A program made the position numbers and the translations under genes. Of a DNA stretch of 64,000 nucleotides, positions 11,601-20,500 are shown piece after piece. Position 1 is the stretch's first letter. Each line of letters opens with the position of its first letter. The stretch is from positions 28,147-92,146 of the forward strand of contig JAKQTR010000053.1 in NCBI GenBank assembly GCA_029562975.1. Direction: 5' to 3'. The notes under the pieces were generated by a model, which was not told the DNA's origin, ran no database searches, and saw only the letters and a list, made by a program, of their open reading frames with translations. This DNA is from Acidobacteriota bacterium. GTDB taxonomy: Bacteria > Acidobacteriota > Vicinamibacteria > Vicinamibacterales > JAKQTR01.

Positions 11601-12521
11601 GAACAGCTTCAGGCCGGCGAAGGCGTGCCAGGGCGTCCCTCGCAGCTCGAGCGGCTGGCCGTCGAGGGCGAGCTTCACGTCGGCCAGCTCCGGCGCCCAC
11701 GCGTCCTCGCTCGGATCGACGAGGCCGGCCGCTTCGACCGGCACGGAACGGCCGGGCGTCAGCGGCACGCGGACACCGACGGCGAGGGCGACGCGCCCGG
11801 ACATTGCAACGTGGACGTCGGCGCCGAGGTAGGGGCTGTAGAGGCGCTCGCCTGCCGCCGGGCGAAGGCGGGCGCGGTGCCGCACGGAGAAGAGCGTCGA
11901 GTGGCCGCCCAGGACGAACTGCTGGTAGCCGGCGCTCTCGATCTCGCCGGTCAACCGCCCGATTTCCACGCCCCCGGCAATCGTGCCGCCAACAGGCCGC
12001 CCCGCGCCCCAGCGCACGACGCCCCCGAGGGCCACCGAGCGCCGCCGCAGCTGGCCGGCCGTCGCGGCCCACGGATCGGACCGCTCGTAGGTGCCCTCAC
12101 GCGGCTGGTAGTCGGGCGGGGGACGGGATATGTACCTTAGGAACGCGTGGAAGTCGCCGTTTGCGCCGCCGATGTCCGCCGAGCGCGTCGAGAACGCCGC
12201 CTGGATGCCGAAGACGCGGGACACGAAGAGGTTGAGGCCGGTGTCGAGGCCGAAGGCCGTGCCCGTGTCGACGGCGAGGATCTGGTTCGCGCGGCTCTCG
12301 AGCGGCGTGCCCCCAAGGCGGAAGGGCGGCGCGTAGGCGATCTCGATCGCGCTGCCGCTTGTCGGCGCGCCGACGGCGAAGGCGCCCCAGATCTCGGCGC
12401 GCGGCGGAGCGGCCGAGCCGGGCTGGGCCAGCGCCGTTCCCGGGAGCCAGAGCGCGGCCAGCGCCGCGCACGCACTCGCGACCGCCCGCACGAGCGGCCC
12501 GCTCGAAACGCCACCTGTCAT
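11592..12521 (-). CDS. Outer-membrane beta-barrel-like protein of unknown function
   Basis: 309-aa protein with a clear signal peptide (ASACAALAALWLPGTALAQ, cleavage after residue about 33). Long stretches of alternating residues are typical of barrel strands (AEIWGAFAVGAP, RLYSPYLGADVHVAM, RVALAVGVRVPL). The end is AFAGLKLFLF with a terminal phenylalanine, as for barrel-assembly substrates. No family was recognised. GAGGGAAG lies upstream of the ATG. A similar exported protein (9876-10595) lies on the other side of the alarmone synthetase, but no clear sequence relation between the two was seen by eye. Confidence 0.65.
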   Translation of the reverse strand: MTGGVSSGPLVRAVASACAALAALWLPGTALAQPGSAAPPRAEIWGAFAVGAPTSGSAIEIAYAPPFRLGGTPLESRANQILAVDTGTAFGLDTGLNLFVSRVFGIQAAFSTRSADIGGANGDFHAFLRYISRPPPDYQPREGTYERSDPWAATAGQLRRRSVALGGVVRWGAGRPVGGTIAGGVEIGRLTGEIESAGYQQFVLGGHSTLFSVRHRARLRPAAGERLYSPYLGADVHVAMSGRVALAVGVRVPLTPGRSVPVEAAGLVDPSEDAWAPELADVKLALDGQPLELRGTPWHAFAGLKLFLF

Positions 12522-12626
12522 GGCCGTCTTCCCTCGATCCCGACACCACGCGTCAGGTGCGGCGCGGACGACGACCCGGATGGGCGCGCCGCCAGCGCGC
12601 TCGTCATCATCGGGATCCCGAGCAGT

Positions 12627-13799
12627 CTACACCAGGAGCCTCCACGTCGCCTGGCGCAGGACAGCCATCGGACTGGCCGCCATCGCCTCGTACCACACCG
12701 TCAGCAGCGAGCCGTCTGCGAGCTCGACCGTGCTGGGGTATCCGAGGTCTCCCGACGCGCCGTCCCCCGAAATCGTCATCGGGGCCGACCACGTGCGCCC
12801 GTCGTCCGCGCTGATCCTGGCTTGGTTTCCGAATGGCGGGCGGCGGTAGCCGTACGTCATGAGCAGTCGCCCGTCCCGCAGCCGCAGCAGGTGAGACGGC
12901 AGGCCCCATACGCCGATGGGACGCGGCACGCTCCACGTGCGTCCGCCGTCGGCGGACTCCGACTGCAGGGTCTCGCGATCGTTCGCGCTGTTCTGGTTGC
13001 GGAGCTGGACGACGAGCCGCCCGCTGGTACATTCGGCGGCGTGGAGCTCGTGGTAATTGGCGGCATCGTCGCCGGGCCTGGTCGGGATTTCCGCCAGCCA
13101 GCGCCACGTCAACCCGTCGTCGAGCGACTCGCACACGCCGACCCGCCTGGCGCCCGTCCAAAGCTCCTTGCCGGCGTACAGCAGGCGTCCGTCGCGAAGC
13201 TGGATGGGCCCGTGCGGACTGTTGACGATGCTCGAGTAGCGTGGCGACCAGGTCCGGCCGCCGTCGGTTGAGCGGATCATCCACTGGCCCAGCTCCGCGT
13301 GCCGCAGCTCGGAACCGAGACGGGCCTGCGCCGCCTGCCAGCGGCGCAGCCTGGCGGGGTCCCACGTCCCGTCGGCCTCGGCCCTGGCCAGGACCGGCTC
13401 GTACGCCAGCGACGTGAACGTGGTCACCACGAGCGTGCCCTTGGCCGTCTCGAGGATCCCTGCGTCGCGGTCGTCGATGTCGCCGTCCAGCAGGGTCCGC
13501 GGCCAGCCCCATGACCTCCCTTCGTCATGGGAGGCGAACAGATCCACCCGCCCGAACGGGCACACGTGCTGCTCCCGACCGCCGGAACAGACGACGAGCA
13601 GGCCGCCGTTCGAGCGCCGGATCGCGGTCGGCCAGCCGTGGTAATGCTGCGTGTCGAGGCTGATGACTTTCGTCTCCAGCACCTCGGCGCGCGGCAGGCC
13701 CTGCGCGCGAGCGAGCCCGCGCAGGGCGATGCCGGCGGCGGCGGCGGCCGATTGCGAGAGGAACCGGCGGCGAGACGCCCGTGGCGCATCATCGAGCAT
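12627..13799 (-). CDS. Tat-exported sialidase-like BNR-repeat protein
   Basis: 390 aa. The N-terminus has a twin-arginine signal (SRRRFLSQSAAAAAG). Five Asp-box (BNR) motifs of a six-bladed propeller follow: SHDEGRSW, STDGGRTW, SLDDGLTW, SADGGRTW and SADDGRTW. These define the exo-sialidase / BNR fold; WPTAIRRSNGGLL near the N-terminus occupies the arginine-containing first blade. Whether it cleaves sialic acid or a similar ulosonic or uronic residue cannot be read from sequence. Start ATG 13799 has AGGACGG 8 nt upstream. A longer frame to 14045 exists but reaches back inside oprM. It likely acts in the periplasm, handling glycans. Confidence 0.75.
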   Translation of the reverse strand: MLDDAPRASRRRFLSQSAAAAAGIALRGLARAQGLPRAEVLETKVISLDTQHYHGWPTAIRRSNGGLLVVCSGGREQHVCPFGRVDLFASHDEGRSWGWPRTLLDGDIDDRDAGILETAKGTLVVTTFTSLAYEPVLARAEADGTWDPARLRRWQAAQARLGSELRHAELGQWMIRSTDGGRTWSPRYSSIVNSPHGPIQLRDGRLLYAGKELWTGARRVGVCESLDDGLTWRWLAEIPTRPGDDAANYHELHAAECTSGRLVVQLRNQNSANDRETLQSESADGGRTWSVPRPIGVWGLPSHLLRLRDGRLLMTYGYRRPPFGNQARISADDGRTWSAPMTISGDGASGDLGYPSTVELADGSLLTVWYEAMAASPMAVLRQATWRLLV

Positions 13800-13869
13800 G
13801 GGTATCCGTCCTGTGAACCCGGCCGGTGCGGGCCCGTTTCGCATCCGGAGGGCGCGCCGCGCGCGCGGC

Positions 13870-15264
13870 TCAGACGCCGCCGCCCAGCACCTTGTAGAGC
13901 GTAACGAGGTTCGCCTGCTCGGCCAGGCGCACGCCGACCAGCGCCTGCTGCGCCGAGATGAGCGCCCGCTGCGCGACGAGCACGCCGAGGTAGCCGTCGA
14001 GGCCGGCTTTGTAGCGCGCCTCGGACAGGCGGGAGGTTTCCGCAAGAGCCTTGACGAGCGCTTCCTGGGCCTCGCGCTGGCTCACCAGCGTCCGCCGGAG
14101 CGTCAGCGCGTTGGAGGCCTCGGCGAAGGCCTGCTGGATGCCCTTTTCGTAGCGCGCCACCGCGAGTTCGCGGTCGACCCTCGCCACCCTGACCTTCGCG
14201 GCGATCGCCCCGGAGTTGAAGATGGGCTGCGTGATCTGGGGAACGAAACTCCACGTGCCCGTCCCCGACCCGACGAGATCGGACAGTTCGGAACTGGAGA
14301 TCCCCAGGCCGGCCGTGAGCGAGATGCGCGGGAAGAACGCCGCGCGGGCCGCGCCGATGTTCGCGTTGGCGGCGCGGAGCTGGTGCTCGGCCGACAGGAT
14401 GTCCGGCCGCCGAAGGAGCACGTCGGAGCTCACGCCGGCCGAGATCGGCCGGGGCGGGCTGACCTCGGACAGGCCGCCAGCCAGGAGGCCGGGATCGATC
14501 GGCGCTCCGGCAAGCACCTGCAGCGCGCTGAGGTCGAGGTCCACCAGGGCCGTGTAGCGGGCGACGTCGGCCCGCGCCGCTTCCACCTGGCTCCGGACCT
14601 GATTCAGCTCGAGATCCGAGGCCACGCCGAGGTCGCGGCTCTTCTGGATGAGGGCCAGCGCCGCCTGCTGCGCGTCAAGGGTCGCCCGCGAGAGCGCGAG
14701 GCTGTCCGCGTCGGCGGCCCGCTGGAGCCAGGCCTGGGCGACTGATGCGACCAGGGCCAGCTGTGCCGCGCGCCCCGCCTGCTCGGTGGCGAGATACTGG
14801 TCGAGCGCCGCGGCCGTCAGGCTGCGGACGCGGCCGAAGACGTCCAGTTCCCATCCCGACACACCGAGCGCCACGGTGTACTGCGCCGCGGTGTACGCCT
14901 GCCCGTCGCGCGCGACGCTGCCGGGAATGCGCTGCTGCGAGACGGTGGCGCCCGCGCTCACAGACGGGACCCGGTCGGCTCGCTGAACGCGGTACAGGGC
15001 CTCCGCCCGGTCGATGTTGAGCATCGCCGCGCGCAGATCCCGATTGTTGGCGAGGGCCTGCGCGACGACCGCCCTGAGGCGTGCGTCGGTGTAGTACTCC
15101 TCCCAGGGGACGTCCGGCGGCTGCGGCGCGTCGGGGCCAGCCGGCTGGGTTCCCGGGAACGCGGACGGCACGGGAGACGCCGGGCGGACGTACTGCGGTT
15201 TGAGCGAGCAGCCGCCGACGGCCAGCACCGCAGCCGAGACGGCCAACGCCAGTGTGCGACGCAT
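13870..15264 (-). CDS. Outer-membrane efflux lipoprotein (OprM/NodT family)
   Basis: 464-aa TolC-like channel. The N-terminus is a lipoprotein signal with lipobox VGGC (Cys about residue 19). Two repeats of the outer-membrane efflux domain follow, with conserved LRRPDILSAEHQLRAANANIGAARAAFFPRISLT in the second half and ARYKAGLDGYLGVL near the end. It forms the exit duct for the AcrAB-type pump encoded just upstream. Its ATG at 15264 is 2 nt beyond the acrB stop codon, so the two are coupled. Length is normal for the family. Confidence 0.9.
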   Translation of the reverse strand: MRRTLALAVSAAVLAVGGCSLKPQYVRPASPVPSAFPGTQPAGPDAPQPPDVPWEEYYTDARLRAVVAQALANNRDLRAAMLNIDRAEALYRVQRADRVPSVSAGATVSQQRIPGSVARDGQAYTAAQYTVALGVSGWELDVFGRVRSLTAAALDQYLATEQAGRAAQLALVASVAQAWLQRAADADSLALSRATLDAQQAALALIQKSRDLGVASDLELNQVRSQVEAARADVARYTALVDLDLSALQVLAGAPIDPGLLAGGLSEVSPPRPISAGVSSDVLLRRPDILSAEHQLRAANANIGAARAAFFPRISLTAGLGISSSELSDLVGSGTGTWSFVPQITQPIFNSGAIAAKVRVARVDRELAVARYEKGIQQAFAEASNALTLRRTLVSQREAQEALVKALAETSRLSEARYKAGLDGYLGVLVAQRALISAQQALVGVRLAEQANLVTLYKVLGGGV

Positions 15265-15266
15265 GG

Positions 15267-18200
15267 CTAGCGGACCTCCGGGGCGGCCTTGGCGGCCGCC
15301 GCCGCGCCGCGCCCTGGTTCGGCCTTCGCTCCGCCGCCGAGCAGGCGAACGACGAAGACGTAGAACAGCGGAATGAAGAAGATCGCCAGGAACGTGGCGG
15401 TGAGCATCCCGCCGAGGACGCTCGTGCCGATGGCCTTCTGCGCGCCTGCGCCGGCCCCGCCTGCGATGGCAAGCGGCAGCACGCCGAAGCCGAAGGCCAG
15501 CGACGTCATGACGATCGGGCGCAGGCGCAGCTTGGCGCCCTCGATCGTGGCCTCGACGAGCCCCGTTCCCGCGGCCTGCTGGCGCTGGGCGAACTGCACG
15601 ATCAGGATGGCGTTCTTGGTCGTCAGGCCCAGCACGGTGAGCAGGCCGATCTGGAAGTAGACGTCGCTCGGGAGGCCGCGGAGCGTCGAGGCCAGGACGC
15701 TGCCGATGACGCCCAGCGGCAGCGCGAGCAGGATCGAGATCGGCACGGTCCAGCTCTCGTAGAGGGCGGCCAGCACCAGGAAGATGACCAGCACGGAGAA
15801 GAAGTACAGGAGCCCGGCCTGCGACTGGGCCATGTGCTCCTGGTACGACAGGCCCGTCCACTGGAAGGCGATGCCGGCGGGCAGCTTCGCGGTGAGCTCC
15901 TCCATCGCCTGCATCGCCTCGCCGGAGCTGTGCCCCGGGGCCGGCTCGCCCTGGATGTTCATGGCGGGCACGGCGTTGTACCGCTCCAGCCTGGGAGGAC
16001 CGTAAACCCAGCGGCCGGACGCCACCGCCGAGAACGGCACGAGGCGTCCGGCGGTGTTGCGGACGTGCAGGCGCTCGAGATCGGTCGGGAGCATGCGGAA
16101 CGGGGCGTCGGCCTGCGCGTAGACGCGCTTCACTCGTCCGCCCTGCACGAAGTCGTTGACGTACGCGCTGCCGAACGCCGCCGACAGGTAGCCGTAGATC
16201 GAGTTGACGGGCACGCCCAGCGTCCCAGCCCGCTCCCAGTCGATGTCCACCTTGTACTGGGGCACGTCCGGCATGCCGTTGGGCCTCACCCGCGCGAGCC
16301 GCGGGTCTCCGGCCGCCATACGGATGAGCTGGTCCCGCGCCCGGAGGAGCGCCTCGTGGCCGAGGCCGCCGCGATCCTGAAGCATGAAGTCGAAGCCGGT
16401 CGCGGAGCCCAGCTCGACGACGGGCGGCGGAGGCACCACGTAGATGCTGGCTTCCTTGATGCGCGAGAGCGCGCCCATGCCGCGCCGCGCCACGTCCTTC
16501 GCGCTCAGTCCGGGTTTCCGCCTGAGATCCCAGTCCTTGAGCCTGATGTAGGCCATCGACTGGTTCTGGCCGCGCCCCGCCATGCCGATGCCCGCCACGC
16601 CCATGAAGGACTCGACGGCGTCCGGCTCGCTGCCGGCGAAGTAGGCCCGGGCCCGCGCGAGCACCGCCTCGGTCTGCTCGAGCGTGGCGCCGACGGGCAG
16701 CTGGACGATTCCCATCAGGTTGCCCTGGTCCTCGTCCGGGAGGTAGCCGGTGGGCATCCGCGAGAAGAGCACGACGAGGCCCCCGACAATCACCGCGAAC
16801 ACCAGCGCGTAGGGCAGCTTCCGCCGCAGGATGTGCGCCACGGCCCCCCTGTAGGCGTCGCGCCCGCGGTAGAAGCCGCGGTCGAACCAGAGGAAGAACG
16901 GCCGGAAGAGGCGGAACCCGCTCGGCGCGGCTTCGTGGCCCTCCGCCACCGGCTTCAGCAGCGACGCGCACAGCACGGGCGACAGGACGAGGGCCACCAC
17001 CACGGACAGTAGCATCGACACGATGATCGTCACCGAGAACTGGCGGTAGATGACGCCCGTCGATCCGGGGAAGAACATCATCGGCCCGAAGACCGCCGCC
17101 AGCACGAGGCCGATGCCGATGAGGGCGCTCGTGATCTCGTCCATCGACTGCCGCGTGGCCTCCTTGGGGGACAGCCCCTTCTCGCTCATGACCCGTTCCA
17201 CGTTCTCGACCACCACGATGGCGTCGTCCACGAGGAGGCCGATGGCGAGGACCATGCCGAACATCGTCAGCATGTTGATTGAGTACCCCATCGCCCAGAG
17301 GGCCCCGAAGGTGCCGAGCAGCACGACCGGCACGGCGATGGTGGGCACCAGCGTCGCCCGGAGGTTCCCGAGGAACAGGAAGATGACGAGGAAGACGAGG
17401 ACGATGGCCTCAAAGAGCGTCTTGACGACCTCGGCGATGGCGACGCGGACAAAGGGCGTCGTGTCCATCGGGTAGATGACCCGCATCCCCTTTGGGAAGT
17501 ACTTCGAGAGATCGTCCATGGCGGCCTTGATGCCGCTGGCGGTCTCGAGCGCATTCGCGCCCGCCTCCTGCCGGATGGCCAGCATGGCCGCCGGCTGCCC
17601 GTTGTACTGCCCGCGGATGTCGGCCATTTCGGTGCCGAGCTCCGTGCGCCCCACGTCGCGCACGCGCACGACGGACCCGTCCGGGTTCGTCCGGAGCGGG
17701 ATGGCGGCGAATTCCTCGGGGGTGACGAGCAGCGACTGCACGAGGATCGACGCGTTGAGCCGCTGGCCCGGCACCGCGGGCGCGCCGCCCAGCTGGCCGG
17801 CCGACACCTCGGCGTTGTACGTGCGGACGGCAGCGGTCACGTCGCTCGCCGTCATCCCGTACTTCGTGAGGCGGTCCGGGTCGAGCCAGATCCGCATCGC
17901 GTAGCCCGAGCCCATGACCTCCACTTCGCCGACGCCCGGCACCCGGGCCAGAACGGCCTCGACGGTGGAGACCGCGTAGTCGGCCAGGTCCTCGACCCGC
18001 ACGCCCGGCTCGTCGGAGGTGAGGCCGACCATCATCAGGTAGTTGCGCGTGGACTTGCTGACGGTCAGGCCCCGGCTCTGCACCACGTCCGGCAGCGCGG
18101 GAATGGCCAGCTGGAGCTTGTTCTGCACCTTGGCCCAGGCAAGGTCCGGGTCGGTCCCAGGCGCGAACGTCAGGGTGAGATTCGCCGACCCGGAGGCGTC

Positions 18201-18449
18201 GGCCGTCGCGCTCATGTACAGCATCCGATCGAGGCCCGTCATCTTCTGCTCGATGATCTGGACCACGCTGTCCTCGACCGTCTTGGCCGAGGCGCCGGGG
18301 TACATCGCGCGGATCGAGATCGAGGGCGGCGCGATCGGCGGGTACTGGGAGATCGGGAGGTTGTAGATCGCCAGGACGCCGCTGAGCATCATCGCGATGG
18401 CGATGACCCAGGCGAAGACCGGGCGGTCGATGAAGAACCTGGGAAGCAT
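15267..18449 (-). CDS. RND multidrug efflux transporter (AcrB/MexB-like, HAE1)
   Basis: 1060-aa inner-membrane pump. Proton-relay residues are present: the paired aspartates in GLLVDDAIVVVENVERVM (TM4) and the lysine in VLGLTTKNAILIVQFA (TM10). The start MLPRFFIDRPVFAWVIAIAMML and the periplasmic porter motif IPALPDVVQSRGL are those of the hydrophobe/amphiphile efflux family. It trimerises and expels lipophilic compounds with the adaptor (18459-19709) and channel (13870-15264). Full length, no frameshift. The gene follows the adaptor by 9 nt and is part of a TetR-headed operon. Confidence 0.95.
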   Translation of the reverse strand: MLPRFFIDRPVFAWVIAIAMMLSGVLAIYNLPISQYPPIAPPSISIRAMYPGASAKTVEDSVVQIIEQKMTGLDRMLYMSATADASGSANLTLTFAPGTDPDLAWAKVQNKLQLAIPALPDVVQSRGLTVSKSTRNYLMMVGLTSDEPGVRVEDLADYAVSTVEAVLARVPGVGEVEVMGSGYAMRIWLDPDRLTKYGMTASDVTAAVRTYNAEVSAGQLGGAPAVPGQRLNASILVQSLLVTPEEFAAIPLRTNPDGSVVRVRDVGRTELGTEMADIRGQYNGQPAAMLAIRQEAGANALETASGIKAAMDDLSKYFPKGMRVIYPMDTTPFVRVAIAEVVKTLFEAIVLVFLVIFLFLGNLRATLVPTIAVPVVLLGTFGALWAMGYSINMLTMFGMVLAIGLLVDDAIVVVENVERVMSEKGLSPKEATRQSMDEITSALIGIGLVLAAVFGPMMFFPGSTGVIYRQFSVTIIVSMLLSVVVALVLSPVLCASLLKPVAEGHEAAPSGFRLFRPFFLWFDRGFYRGRDAYRGAVAHILRRKLPYALVFAVIVGGLVVLFSRMPTGYLPDEDQGNLMGIVQLPVGATLEQTEAVLARARAYFAGSEPDAVESFMGVAGIGMAGRGQNQSMAYIRLKDWDLRRKPGLSAKDVARRGMGALSRIKEASIYVVPPPPVVELGSATGFDFMLQDRGGLGHEALLRARDQLIRMAAGDPRLARVRPNGMPDVPQYKVDIDWERAGTLGVPVNSIYGYLSAAFGSAYVNDFVQGGRVKRVYAQADAPFRMLPTDLERLHVRNTAGRLVPFSAVASGRWVYGPPRLERYNAVPAMNIQGEPAPGHSSGEAMQAMEELTAKLPAGIAFQWTGLSYQEHMAQSQAGLLYFFSVLVIFLVLAALYESWTVPISILLALPLGVIGSVLASTLRGLPSDVYFQIGLLTVLGLTTKNAILIVQFAQRQQAAGTGLVEATIEGAKLRLRPIVMTSLAFGFGVLPLAIAGGAGAGAQKAIGTSVLGGMLTATFLAIFFIPLFYVFVVRLLGGGAKAEPGRGAAAAAKAAPEVR

Positions 18450-18458
18450 CGCGTCCCC

Positions 18459-19709
18459 CTACTTCGCCGGGCCGGCGGCGGCCGGACGGCCGGATGCCGC
18501 GGCAGCGGGCGGGGGCATGCCCGGCGCCCCGGAGGCGGGACCCGCGGCCGGGCTTGGCGCGACCGGCTGCACGGGCATGCCGGGCTGGATCCGCTGAAGC
18601 CCGTCCACGATGATGCGATCGCCGTCGGCGAGACCCGAAGTCACGAGCCATCGGTCGCCGATGGCCCGTCCGAGGACGAGCGGCCGCACGGCGGCCGTGC
18701 CGGCCTCGTCGACAACCAGGGCGCTGGCATTGCCCCTGGCGTCGCGGGTCACGCCCTGCTGCGGGGCCAGAATCGCCTGCTCGAGCACGCCCTCTTCGAC
18801 AATCGCCCGGACGAACATGCCGGGCAGCAGGAGCGCGTCGGGGTTCGGGAAGACCATACGCAGGACCACGGAGCCAGTCGTCGGGTCCACGGTGACGTCG
18901 CGGAACTCGAGCCGGCCCTGCCGGGGGTACGGCGTGCCGTCCTCGAGCAGGAGCCGCACCTGGCTCTGCGACCGCCCGGTGTGCGTGAGCTGGCCGCTCT
19001 CGAGGTTCCTGCGCAGGCGCAGGAGTTCGGCGCTGGACTGCGTGACGTCCACGTAGATCGGATCGAGCTGCTGGATGGTGACGAGCGGCGTCGGCTGGTA
19101 GGCGCTGACCAGCGCCCCTGGCGTGACCGCCGACCGGCCCGTCCGCCCCGAGATCGGAGCCTTGAGCGGCGTGTAGGACAGGTTGATCCGCGCGGTCTCG
19201 ACCGAGGCGCGAGCCGACGCGATGCTCGCCTCGGCGCGCGCCAGCGCGGCGTTGGCCTCGTCGGCGTCCTGCTGGCCGACGGCGTGAACGGCCACGAGCT
19301 CGTTGAGGCGCTCCGCGCGGGACCGCGCGGGCGGCAGGTTCGCCTCAGCCACGGCGAGGGCGGCCTTGGCCTGCTCGAACGCGGCCTCGTAGGGCGCCGG
19401 GTCGATCTGGTACAGGAGTGCGCCCTTCTGGACCGTCGAGCCCTCGACGAAGCGCCGCTCCTGGATGATGCCGTTCACCTGCGGGCGCACGTCGGCGATC
19501 AGATAGGCGGCGGTCCGGCCGGGCAGCTCGGTCGTCAGCACCACCCGCTCGGCGCGCAGGGTCACGACGCCGACCTCGATCGGGCCGCCCGGCCCGGCGC
19601 CCCTGCCGGCATGAGGCGGCTGCCCTGCAGCAGAGGCCGCGGGCTTGCCGCACGCGGCCGCGAGCAGGGCCGCGCCGGCGAGGAGGCCGAGGATCATCTG
19701 TCGCTTCAT
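18459..19709 (-). CDS. RND periplasmic adaptor lipoprotein (AcrA/MexA-like)
   Basis: 416-aa membrane-fusion protein. Lipoprotein signal with Cys in LLAAACGKPA. It has the biotinyl-lipoyl-like hairpin (ADVRPQVNGIIQERRFVEGSTVQKG), an alpha-helical hairpin (about 95-175), and the conserved APISGRTGRSAVTPGALV. The C-terminus is a Pro/Ala-rich tail (GMPPPAAAASGRPAAAGPAK) that is probably disordered. Start ATG 19709 has GGAGA 7 nt upstream. An in-frame ATG at 19721 touches the tetR stop (TGATG) and is an alternative. It bridges the inner-membrane pump and outer-membrane channel. Confidence 0.92.
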   Translation of the reverse strand: MKRQMILGLLAGAALLAAACGKPAASAAGQPPHAGRGAGPGGPIEVGVVTLRAERVVLTTELPGRTAAYLIADVRPQVNGIIQERRFVEGSTVQKGALLYQIDPAPYEAAFEQAKAALAVAEANLPPARSRAERLNELVAVHAVGQQDADEANAALARAEASIASARASVETARINLSYTPLKAPISGRTGRSAVTPGALVSAYQPTPLVTIQQLDPIYVDVTQSSAELLRLRRNLESGQLTHTGRSQSQVRLLLEDGTPYPRQGRLEFRDVTVDPTTGSVVLRMVFPNPDALLLPGMFVRAIVEEGVLEQAILAPQQGVTRDARGNASALVVDEAGTAAVRPLVLGRAIGDRWLVTSGLADGDRIIVDGLQRIQPGMPVQPVAPSPAAGPASGAPGMPPPAAAASGRPAAAGPAK

Positions 19710-19720
19710 GGCTGTCTCCA

Positions 19721-20380
19721 TCAGGACCTGTCGCGGGCCGCCGCGCTCCGCGGGCGCGTCGGGAGTCCCGCGTCGATGTGCAGGACGGCCGCCACGGTGA
19801 AGCGGACGGCCTCGTCGAGCCGCTCGTCGATGGACTTCCCGGAGGTGGCGGCCGCCTTCACGACGGCCATCAGCTGCACGAAGAACGCGTGGGCGCACGC
19901 CTGGCCGACGTGGTCGGGCAGGTCGGGCCGCACCTCCCGCACGACGCTCGCGATGGCGTCGAGCGCCGGCACCACGAACCGCTCCGCGAAGTGGCGGCGC
20001 GGGAGGCAGCGGTCGACGACTTCGCGCGCGAGGAGCTCGAACACGCGCACCGACGCCCGGCGGTCGGCGTGCGGCGCGAGGAACGCCCGGCCGAGGGCGC
20101 GAAACGCGCGGTCGGGGTCGCGCCGGGCGTGGGCGGCGGCGTCGCGCGCCGCCGCGAGGACGGGCGCCCGGAGGAGCGCGGCCCGCCGCGCGAAGACCTC
20201 GGCGTAGAGGCCGGCCTTGGACCGGAAGTGGTAGTTGACGGCGCCGAGGTTCGCGCCCGCCGCCTCGGTGATCTCCCGGACGAACGCCCCCGGGAAGCCG
20301 CGCGAGGCGAAGAGGCGCTCGGCGGCGTCGAGCAGGCGCTCACGGGTGCGGGAGTCGGGAGCGGGCGGAGAGGGCTTCAT
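19721..20380 (-). CDS. TetR-family repressor of the RND efflux operon
   Basis: 219 aa. N-terminal helix-turn-helix: RERLLDAAERLFASRG, then FVREITEAAGANLGAVNYHFRSKAGLY, typical of the CerR/YbiH-type TetR branch that autoregulates RND pumps. The C-terminal ligand domain is less conserved. It is the first gene of tetR-acrA-acrB-oprM, with its stop fused to the acrA region (TGATG). A perfect 16-bp palindrome lies 9 nt upstream of the ATG and is the obvious operator. The ligand is unknown; de-repression by a toxic compound is the expected mode. Confidence 0.88.
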   Translation of the reverse strand: MKPSPPAPDSRTRERLLDAAERLFASRGFPGAFVREITEAAGANLGAVNYHFRSKAGLYAEVFARRAALLRAPVLAAARDAAAHARRDPDRAFRALGRAFLAPHADRRASVRVFELLAREVVDRCLPRRHFAERFVVPALDAIASVVREVRPDLPDHVGQACAHAFFVQLMAVVKAAATSGKSIDERLDEAVRFTVAAVLHIDAGLPTRPRSAAARDRS

Positions 20381-20389
20381 ACAACCGTA

Positions 20390-20405
20390 TCAAACAATTG
20401 TTTGA
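20390..20405. promoter_or_regulatory. TetR operator, perfect 16-bp palindrome
   Basis: TCAAACAATTGTTTGA reads the same on both strands and ends 9 nt from the tetR start. It is AT-rich in a very GC-rich window. Binding by the adjacent TetR would block its own operon. It also lies in the 120-nt divergent gap facing the Ehr operon, about 60 nt upstream of that operon's -10 candidate. Confidence 0.75.
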
Positions 20406-20462
20406 ACCTAGCATCCGGTGGCGCGGCGTGTCAAGCTCCGCGCCGGGCCCGCTCCGGCCGCA

Positions 20463-20471
20463 TGCTATAGT
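20463..20471 (+). promoter_or_regulatory. Extended -10 promoter of the Ehr operon
   Basis: TGC followed by TATAGT (20466-20471) matches an extended -10 element (TGn-TATAAT-like). No good -35 hexamer is visible upstream. The first gene starts at 20501, giving a leader of about 22 nt. Confidence 0.45.
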
Positions 20472-20500
20472 ATCCGCCTGTCGGATCCGCCCGCACCCGT

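Noticed and set aside
13870..16971. 1033-aa minus-strand frame through oprM and acrB
   Set aside because: Only the part up to 15264 is oprM; the rest is an out-of-frame shadow of acrB.
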